From: MKSF01 sp037190225
Lineage (GTDB): Bacteria > Bacteroidota > Bacteroidia > Chitinophagales > Chitinophagaceae
NCBI GenBank assembly: GCA_037190225.1
Contig: JBBCJL010000009.1
Location: forward strand, 143,491-207,490
Reading direction: 5' to 3'
Length of the DNA stretch: 64,000 nt
Shown one piece after another: positions 58,871-64,000 of this stretch. Every line of letters begins with the position of its first letter. The first letter of the stretch is position 1. Below the pieces are notes generated by a model. That model was not told the origin of the DNA and searched no databases. It saw nothing but the letters and a program-made list of their open reading frames with translations. The position numbers were made by a program, and so were the translations under genes.

Positions 58871-60262
58871 TTACCTTACCGTTTCATTGCCGGCTTCAGA
58901 CCATTCCTTATAGCCCCCGGAGTAATTTCTGACCTTGTCAAATCCGTTCCTGCGCAATAAGGAATAAGCTACGGCGGAGCGGTCACCGGCCTGGCAATGG
59001 ATCACGATCGGCCTGTTTTTGTCCAGCTTATCCAGGTTGTCCTGGAGCGTACCTGCAAAGATGTTTGCTGCTCCCCGGATATGGCCGGCATTATACTCGC
59101 TCATACCCCGTACATCCACGATTTGTACATCTTCTTTGCCCACAAAGCCTTTAAAGGCATCCAGGCCTATCACATCCGCCTGCTCCAATGGAATATCCAG
59201 GCTATGCACATCAGAAATGTAACCATACACATTATCCAGCCCGATACGCATCAGCTTACGGGTAAGGTCTTCTATCTGGCTATCGTCTGCCACGAGTATG
59301 AATTGCTCCTGGTAATTCAATATCCAGCCTGCCCAGGTAGCAAAGCTGTTATTGCCCTGTATGTTGATGCTTCCCGGGATGAATGCCTGCGCGAAATCTG
59401 CTTTGTTCCTGGCATCAATAACTTTAAGCCCGTTTTGAGCCGCGGCAAGAAATTCCTCTTTCGTAAGTTTTGGGTATTTGGGCACTTCCACCAGAAGCGG
59501 GCGGTTCACTTTGTTCAGGTGCTTCATCATAGCAAAATACTTGGGCGGTTCCGGCTGCCCTTCAAGCAGGTAATTGATAAATCCGGGCTCATCATCTGAG
59601 TACTGGAACGCCCAGTTCCTGATCTTCTCATATCCTACCGTAGAGCCTGGAACTGCTCCCAGCGCCTTACCACAGGCCGAACCCGCGCCGTGTGCCGGCC
59701 ATACCTGCACATATTCCGGTAATTGTGCAAAACGCTGAATGGATGTATACATCTGCTGAGCGCCTTTTTCCTGTGTACCCACAAGACCGGCTGCTTTTTC
59801 CAGCAGGTCCGGGCGGCCGATATCCCCTACAAATACAAAGTCCCCGGTAAACACCATTACCGGCTTATCAGTAGCGGGTGTATCTGTCAACAGGAAGCTG
59901 ATGCTTTCGGGTGTGTGCCCGGGGGTGTGCAGTACTTCCAGGATAAGGTTGCCCACCGTGATTTTATCTCCGTGCTTTAAGCCGGTATGTGTAAACTGGT
60001 ATTGCCAGTCCTCACCCCCTTCATCAGAAAGATATAAGGTAGCACCGGTAACAGCGGCCAGCTCACGGGAACCGGAAAGAAAATCGGCGTGAATGTGCGT
60101 CTCGGTAATATGCGTGATCTTCATATTGTTTTGCCTGGCAATATTCAGGTACACATCAATATCCCGCTGCGGGTCTATTACAATGGCTTCGCCTTTTGCC
60201 TGGCAACCGATAAAATAGCTTGCCTGCGCTAAGGTCTTGTCATATACGTGCTGGAAAAACAT
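58871..60262 (-). CDS. CstB-like persulfide dioxygenase-rhodanese fusion
   Basis: The 463-residue protein has three domains. The first is an MBL-fold persulfide dioxygenase (residues 1-245) with metal ligands in ETHIHADFLSG, LHTPGHTPES and FTGDFVFVGDIGRPDLL, and WPAHGAGSACGKALG. The second is a rhodanese fold (about 265-355) whose active-site loop reads LVADDSQIED and has no Cys. The third is an active rhodanese with Cys423 in HCQAGDRSA. This order is that of CstB, which converts low-molecular-weight persulfides to thiosulfate or sulfite with O2. Fe(II) cofactor is inferred. It heads a gene group whose promoter block is shared with the peroxiredoxin gene. Confidence 0.9.
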   Translation of the reverse strand: MFFQHVYDKTLAQASYFIGCQAKGEAIVIDPQRDIDVYLNIARQNNMKITHITETHIHADFLSGSRELAAVTGATLYLSDEGGEDWQYQFTHTGLKHGDKITVGNLILEVLHTPGHTPESISFLLTDTPATDKPVMVFTGDFVFVGDIGRPDLLEKAAGLVGTQEKGAQQMYTSIQRFAQLPEYVQVWPAHGAGSACGKALGAVPGSTVGYEKIRNWAFQYSDDEPGFINYLLEGQPEPPKYFAMMKHLNKVNRPLLVEVPKYPKLTKEEFLAAAQNGLKVIDARNKADFAQAFIPGSINIQGNNSFATWAGWILNYQEQFILVADDSQIEDLTRKLMRIGLDNVYGYISDVHSLDIPLEQADVIGLDAFKGFVGKEDVQIVDVRGMSEYNAGHIRGAANIFAGTLQDNLDKLDKNRPIVIHCQAGDRSAVAYSLLRRNGFDKVRNYSGGYKEWSEAGNETVR

Positions 60263-60294
60263 AAACTATTATTTTTTATTGTTTAGGAATTGAT

Positions 60295-60347
60295 TGTTAT
60301 TGCAAAGTTCCATCCTGTAAGCGGCCTGTATTGCCACTTATGTTACA
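60295..60347 (-). promoter_or_regulatory. Promoter/operator block A of the sulfur module
   Basis: This 53-bp block upstream of the CstB-like gene matches block B at 63628-63680 at 44 of 53 positions with no gaps. On the minus strand it begins TGTAACATAAGT and ends GGAACTTTGCAATAACA, where ACTTTG is the likely -7 element. The remaining bases up to 60598 contain no gene. Confidence 0.65.
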
Positions 60348-60598
60348 TTAGGGATAAGAATTGGAAAAGGATAAACAATAACCGTATTGGTTATATCTAT
60401 AAACTGAAATTTTTAATTACAGGTTGCTTTCCGCCGGTGGCGGAACAACCGGTAATGATGAGCTTGCAGCTCACTGCTAACGGACTATCTGGCCGTGGGT
60501 GAGCGCATAATTTGAGCCCGGTGAACGGAGCGCTTTTGCTGTAATCCTTCATAGGAATTTAGTGCATCCTGCTTTTCTCTGAACCGGCTTCCCGGTAG

Positions 60599-60799
60599 TT
60601 ACCTGGAGGGTTCCTTTTTCTTAAACATAGAAAGCAGCAATCCGCCCATTCCTGCGCCATAGACAGTGCTGTTGATTGGTTGGGAGGTGATTGCGCAGGC
60701 GCCGGATTCACAGCCTGCAAATTTCCAGTAGAGAAAGCCTGTCGCAGCACCCAATGCGATGCCTGCGATAGTAAGTATATTTTTCTTTATAAATTTCAT
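60599..60799 (-). CDS. DUF6132 family small membrane protein
   Basis: The 66-residue protein has one or two membrane helices (ILTIAGIALGAATGFLYWKF and VYGAGMGGLLLSMF) bracketing the family signature FAGCESGACAITSQPINSTVYG. Two cysteines in CESGAC could bind a metal or accept sulfur. Members are common in Bacteroidota near rhodanese and DUF2892 genes; their function is unknown. The start A is the last base of the DUF3365 stop (TAATG), so translation is coupled. Confidence 0.85.
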   Translation of the reverse strand: MKFIKKNILTIAGIALGAATGFLYWKFAGCESGACAITSQPINSTVYGAGMGGLLLSMFKKKEPSR

Positions 60800-61362
60800 T
60801 ATTCTTTTATTTTTACTTTCCACATACCTCTTATATCTCCCGGCTTATAGCCTGTAGCCTGATCCCCCGGGTATTTCCGGGTAATGATTTTGAGCGTGCT
60901 TTCCTGTATGTCATCCTTACCGCCGTGACATTTCATACAGGCCGGCATAGCCAGTATGATGGGCTTGTAGTAATAGATACCGCCATCTTTTTCGCGTACA
61001 ATCCGGTGCTCCTGCTCAGCTTTTAGCTGTTCCCAGACCAGGCTGTCCGTTGCCGTCTGCAGCGCATTTGCCGGGTTCCTGCTTTTATCGGTCACTCTTC
61101 GGATGGTCACCTGGTGACTGCCTGCAACAGCATCGGTCAGGGGCATTGCCCGGATATTGCAAAAGTCAACGGCATATGACGTTCCGCCTTTTTGAATGGC
61201 TGACGAAACATTCTGTAACAGGATGTTTTGTGCCTCTATAGTAATGCTGTCCCCTAAGGCTAAAAGCTGCTCTTTCTCCCTGGCGGTAAAAGATGGGTCC
61301 ACATTACCGGTACAGGAAAACAATATCATTGCCGCCGGTATGAATACAATACTTCGCCACAT
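60799..61362 (-). CDS. DUF3365 (Tll0287-like) haem-binding lipoprotein
   Basis: The 187-residue lipoprotein (signal MWRSIVFIPAAMILFSC) has the Tll0287-like/DUF3365 domain. The N-terminal helix EQLLALGDSITIEAQNILLQN is followed by AVDFCNIRAMPLTDAV and the c-type haem site MPACMKCHGG (CxxCH). Related proteins act as periplasmic haem sensors or redox carriers. Within a persulfide-handling cluster it may sense or carry electrons in sulfur oxidation; that is inference. Confidence 0.85.
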   Translation of the reverse strand: MWRSIVFIPAAMILFSCTGNVDPSFTAREKEQLLALGDSITIEAQNILLQNVSSAIQKGGTSYAVDFCNIRAMPLTDAVAGSHQVTIRRVTDKSRNPANALQTATDSLVWEQLKAEQEHRIVREKDGGIYYYKPIILAMPACMKCHGGKDDIQESTLKIITRKYPGDQATGYKPGDIRGMWKVKIKE

Positions 61363-61369
61363 AAGACTG

Positions 61370-61606
61370 TTATTTTACCTCCTCGTAAGCTATTTCTTCC
61401 GTGACATTCTTATTGTTCTTAGGGATTTGCGTGCTGCAGCGCGAAGCGCCGCAACAGCCTATGTTCAGCACAGGCATTAAGGAAAATAATCCTCCCAGGA
61501 CTATGAACAGCCACTCCTGCACCTGGACACCTTGTACAATGATCATTATACCCAATGCCAGGCGCACAATGCGCATGAAATTCCAGTTGCTCAAATAGTT
61601 TTTCAT
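61370..61606 (-). CDS. DUF2892-like (YgaP-type) inner-membrane protein
   Basis: The 78-residue protein has two membrane helices (FMRIVRLALGIMIIVQGV and WLFIVLGGLFSLMPVLNI) and then GCCGASRCS, with three cysteines. It resembles the DUF2892 membrane part of YgaP, which in other bacteria is fused to a rhodanese; here rhodaneses are separate. It probably passes sulfur species at the membrane. It starts the three-gene unit with DUF3365 and DUF6132; a GTTCTTTG -7-like element lies just upstream. Confidence 0.75.
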   Translation of the reverse strand: MKNYLSNWNFMRIVRLALGIMIIVQGVQVQEWLFIVLGGLFSLMPVLNIGCCGASRCSTQIPKNNKNVTEEIAYEEVK

Positions 61607-61796
61607 TGTATTTACAAATTTGAAGTTTCAAAGAACGGGAGTACATTTCACTCCGTTGTTGGTGTTCTTCACCAACAACCCTATAAGGCTTTATCAGGGA
61701 GCTCCATTCCGCCGTCTTTACGAAATAAAATAAACTGACTGTGTCTATATAATCAACAAAACCCAAAGTGCACATACGCAAGATAGGCTACAAGTA

Positions 61797-61941
61797 TAAG
61801 AGATTCCTCACATCTGTTCGGAATGACCAGTACCCTCAGTTCCTTTATAAGCTAAAGGGGATCTGAGCTTCATAAAGGACACTGCTCAGCGAGGCGTATC
61901 CGTAATAAAAGGTTGTTTTGCCTGTAATCAGATAGTCACTT
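61797..61941. repeat. Interspersed repeat, copy e (full length)
   Basis: This roughly 145-bp copy has head TAAGAGATTCCTCACATC, middle GGACACTGCTCAGCGAGGCG and tail AAAGGTTGTTTTGCC and ATAGTCACTT. It abuts the 3' end of the minus-strand methyltransferase gene. The bases 61607-61796 before it hold only the promoter region of the DUF2892-like gene. Confidence 0.85.
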
Positions 61942-62564
61942 TATTTTTTTATCGCGAAAATCCTGATCACATCAGCCTTGCCCAGGTGATGGCTGCCTTC
62001 ACTCAGCTCGATACCTGCGGTTAATGCCTCTTTATATTCATAACTTTCAAAATCTGCACGGATCTCTGCCAGGTCATAGAGCGCGTTGATGTTTCGGGGG
62101 GCCCCGGCATCGGGATTGAACTGCTGATTTTTTGTATGCTCTTTTGCAAAGGCTTCCAGAATAAGGACACCGCCTTTTTTAAGATAGCTGCTCAGCTTTT
62201 GATGGTACTCCCTGCGTACATCAGCAGGAAAATGCGCATAAATCAAAGCCAGTGCGTCAAACGATTGCCCGGGATAATCAATCGTGTCCATGTCAGATAC
62301 CCGGTAATCAATGGTTACGGAGTTCCTTTCAGCCAATAGCATTGCTTTCTTTTGCCCGGCTTCGCTCTGGTCAAAGGCGGATACTGCCCAGCTATTTTTT
62401 GCGGCATATACTGCATTCCGGCCTTCCCCTTCTGCCGGTAATACTATTGTTCCGGGAGATAGGGCCGATAATTTATCTTTCAGGTATTCATTAGGCGCTT
62501 CACCATACACGAACTCTTCCGGGCTGTACCGGTCGTTCCAGAAATCTTTATGATACTTGCTCAT
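61941..62564 (-). CDS. SAM-dependent methyltransferase (TehB/thiopurine-type)
   Basis: The 207-residue class I methyltransferase has SKYHKDFWNDRYSPEEFVYGEAPN at the start. The SAM-binding loop is degenerate relative to the usual GxGxG (VLPAEGEGRNAVYAA), with FDQSEAGQKKAMLLA, and FDALALIYAHFPADVRREYHQ and KKGGVLILEAF later. This profile is that of the TehB/TPMT-like group, which can methylate tellurite, thiols or hydrogen sulfide. In this sulfur module a thiol or sulfide acceptor is attractive but unproven. It follows the rhodanese gene by 13 nt. Confidence 0.8.
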   Translation of the reverse strand: MSKYHKDFWNDRYSPEEFVYGEAPNEYLKDKLSALSPGTIVLPAEGEGRNAVYAAKNSWAVSAFDQSEAGQKKAMLLAERNSVTIDYRVSDMDTIDYPGQSFDALALIYAHFPADVRREYHQKLSSYLKKGGVLILEAFAKEHTKNQQFNPDAGAPRNINALYDLAEIRADFESYEYKEALTAGIELSEGSHHLGKADVIRIFAIKK

Positions 62565-62577
62565 TCTGATTGGTTTA

Positions 62578-62892
62578 TTACATAACAAGATTCGCGACAT
62601 TTTGCCAGGCGCCTCCATTGATGACGTTCCGGATACCGTTCTGTTCCAGAATACGCTTGGCCTGGCTGCTGCGGTTACCGCTCCGGCAAAAGACCACGAT
62701 ATTTTTCTTGCCCTTGAATTTGGCCAATTGTGCCTGTATCTTATCTAAAGGAATATTGACCGCGCCTTTGGCGCTGCCTCCGGAAAATTCGGACGGTGTA
62801 CGTACATCTACCAGGAATGCGCCGTTGGCGATGGCATTTTTTACAGGGGTATCATCGGCAGCCCCGAAGAATTTTTTGAATACGGATAGCAT
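62578..62892 (-). CDS. Rhodanese-like sulfurtransferase
   Basis: The 104-residue cytosolic rhodanese contains FLVDVRTPSEFSGGSAKGAVNIPLDK and active loop FCRSGNRSSQAKRIL (Cys in CRSGNRS), ending VINGGAWQNVANLVM. The start at 62892 (MLSVFKKFFGA) was chosen because the upstream 16 codons look like leader sequence. It stands between peroxiredoxin and methyltransferase, all same strand. Confidence 0.9.
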   Translation of the reverse strand: MLSVFKKFFGAADDTPVKNAIANGAFLVDVRTPSEFSGGSAKGAVNIPLDKIQAQLAKFKGKKNIVVFCRSGNRSSQAKRILEQNGIRNVINGGAWQNVANLVM

Positions 62893-62954
62893 AGTGTATG
62901 TATTGTAATTGCTAGCTGTAAGCATTGCCACAGCTGGCAATTGCTGTAAAAATA

Positions 62955-63602
62955 TTAGATTGATTTTTTAGCCAGGTACCAGTCTGTCTGTTCCAGGCTG
63001 GTATCCGCCTTACGTTCTTTTAAGCCTTCCAGCGTTTTAGGGGCTCCTACGATTACTTTATCCCCGGGCTGCCAGTTGAGCGGCATAGCCACCTTGTGCT
63101 CATCTGAAGTTTGCAGCGCTAATAAGGCGCGTTTGATCTCCTCCATATTCCTGCCCACATTCAGCGGGTAATACATCATCAGGCGGATCTTACCCGAGGG
63201 GTCGATGATAAATACGGCGCGGACCGCAGCGGTTTCACTTTCTCCCGGCTGCAGCATTCCATACAGCTTTGCTACTTTCATATCCAGGTCAGCGATGATC
63301 GGGAAGCTGAACAAAACGCCTGTCTTTTCATCTACGGCATTTACCCAGGCTATGTGGCTGTGGATACTGTCTATGCTCAGTCCCATTAGCTTCGTATGAT
63401 GCTTTTCAAAGAAATCGCTTTCTTGCGCGAAGCCCGTCATTTCTGTAGTACAGACAGGTGTGAAATCCGCAGGGTGAGAAAAGAGGATCACCCAGTTACC
63501 CTTATTGTATTCCGAAAATTTCAACTGCCCCGTTGTGGTTATGGCGTCAAAATCGGGTGCCATATCGCCGATTCTTGGCATAGTATTTATTTGGTTTTCC
63601 AT
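62955..63602 (-). CDS. Peroxiredoxin (Prx6/1-Cys type)
   Basis: The 215-residue thiol peroxidase has its peroxidatic Cys51 in HPADFTPVCTTEM (PxxxTxxC). The Prx6-type arm is LSIDSIHSHIAWVNAVDE, and the long C-terminal domain is MPLNWQPGDKVIVGAPKTLEGLKER. No resolving Cys is evident, which fits a 1-Cys enzyme. It reduces peroxides and may also handle persulfides. An internal ATG at 63581 (MPRIGDM) is an alternative start. It is the first gene of the module and has the conserved promoter block B directly upstream. Confidence 0.93.
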   Translation of the reverse strand: MENQINTMPRIGDMAPDFDAITTTGQLKFSEYNKGNWVILFSHPADFTPVCTTEMTGFAQESDFFEKHHTKLMGLSIDSIHSHIAWVNAVDEKTGVLFSFPIIADLDMKVAKLYGMLQPGESETAAVRAVFIIDPSGKIRLMMYYPLNVGRNMEEIKRALLALQTSDEHKVAMPLNWQPGDKVIVGAPKTLEGLKERKADTSLEQTDWYLAKKSI

Positions 63603-63627
63603 TGCCTGAATGTTTTAACGGTTAATT

Positions 63628-63680
63628 TGTTATAGCAAAGTTCCGTCTTTGAAGCGGGGTGTATTGCTACTAATGTTACA
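63628..63680 (-). promoter_or_regulatory. Promoter/operator block B of the sulfur module
   Basis: The 53-bp partner of block A. On the minus strand it starts TGTAACATTAGT and ends GGAACTTTGCTATAACA, at almost the same distance from the start codon as block A from its gene. Confidence 0.65.
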
Positions 63681-63763
63681 CATAAAATATGCAACCAAAT
63701 GTGCATATAGATTTGAATTATAGGTTTTGGAATCGTTATCCAGCCTGATAGCCACCCCTTACT

Positions 63764-63835
63764 ATAAGGGATGCCTCACACCCGGCGAAGCATATCTGTC
63801 ATAAAAGGTTGCTTGCTGTAAGCAGATCGTCACTT
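63764..63835. repeat. Interspersed repeat, copy f (internal deletion, decayed)
   Basis: A degenerate head (TAAGGGATGCCTCACA) is joined to the tail AAAGGTTGCTTGCTGTAAGC and GTCACTTA; the middle is missing. Confidence 0.7.
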
Positions 63836-63870
63836 AATTGTTTAACCTTCCAAAAAAAGAGCCCCGCATA

Positions 63871-64000
63871 TGAACTGCACCCTAAAAGTTGGACAAAACT
63901 TTTAGGGTGTTTTTTATGAAGTATAATTATGAGACGAAACTGAGATCAGTTTTATTAGTTTTAAAATCGGGCTATTCTACCCATGAGGTTGCCCGAATGA
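63871..64000 (+). mobile_element. IS3-family insertion sequence, left end
   Basis: TGAACTGCACCCTAAAAGTT at 63871 is a characteristic IS3-family terminal repeat, followed by a short hairpin CCTAAAAGTT / AACTTTTAGG and the first transposase frame. The element runs off the window, so the right end and target duplication cannot be checked. Confidence 0.75.
63916..64000 (+). CDS. IS3-family transposase OrfA, N-terminal fragment
   Basis: The frame opens MKYNYETKLRSVLLVLKSGYS and continues THEVARM to the window edge. This is the start of the helix-turn-helix of IS150-group OrfA (KxKLxxVxxxxxGxSxxEVAR), which binds the terminal repeats. OrfB with the DDE catalytic domain would lie beyond the window. 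Confidence 0.75.
   Translation, partial: MKYNYETKLRSVLLVLKSGYSTHEVARM

Overview
The window looks like a chromosomal segment of a Bacteroidota bacterium, probably of the Chitinophagia/Chitinophagaceae type. The evidence is gene content and signals: TAnnTTTG-type -7 promoter elements, a subtilase with a type IX secretion sorting domain, Omp28, DUF6132 and SIMPL proteins, LytS/LytTR signalling, and a division/cell-wall cluster without murF, ddl or murB. The core is about half G+C. One stretch (about 11.2-18.4 kb) is markedly AT-rich and has different codon usage.

Layout. 0-10 kb: lipoprotein start, proline dehydrogenase, rbfA plus a LolC/E-type permease, Omp28, ExbB/TolQ, an FjTAL-like aromatic ammonia-lyase with a GT2 glycosyltransferase, a secreted subtilase and a SIMPL protein. 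11-20 kb: an accessory island with a Hachiman defence operon (hamA-hamB), an orphan nucleoside-deoxyribosyltransferase-like protein and an unassigned three-gene ParA operon, followed by a Bacteroidota-only family protein and a 21-bp minisatellite. 20-32 kb: tilS, nitroreductase, a DUF5694/AraC pair, M17 aminopeptidase, uvrA, accA-dapA and a stand-alone RlmK-type methyltransferase. 32-48 kb: the dcw cluster mraZ-rsmH-ftsL-ftsI-murE-mraY-murD-ftsW-murG-murC-ftsQ-ftsA-ftsZ, preceded by five 10-bp-phased MraZ-type boxes. 48-57 kb: GT4, LLM oxidoreductase, two identical tRNA-Asp genes, five small secreted or membrane proteins and a LytS/LytTR two-component system. 57-63.6 kb: a persulfide/sulfane-sulfur module (three rhodaneses, thioredoxin, CstB-like dioxygenase, haem DUF3365 protein, peroxiredoxin). 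The left end of an IS3-family element starts at 63871.

Main discovery candidate. All three accessory operons lie on the minus strand, and each is followed 9-12 nt after its last stop codon by the same motif architecture: a 7-nt box, a 6-nt spacer, a second box, then CAATrG. Two of them start just after the complementary motif CGCTTAyTTGCGA-GTT. The 7 nt at the start of each of these two operons are complementary to the 7-nt box at its own 3' end (GTTACCA/TGGTAAC, 7 of 7; GTTGGCA/TACCAAC, 6 of 7), while the two operons differ from each other. That is the logic of integron attC cassettes. I infer an integrase-less, attC-like cassette cluster carrying multi-gene defence operons.

The island is bracketed by a duplicated 3' end of tilS (11059-11099 and 20204-20244). 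A second accessory block (22.5-24.4 kb) is bracketed by a duplicated 3' end of the M17 aminopeptidase gene. Other regulatory signals are direct repeats linking the LytTR regulator to the secreted-protein cluster, and a 53-bp promoter block shared by the two ends of the sulfur module.
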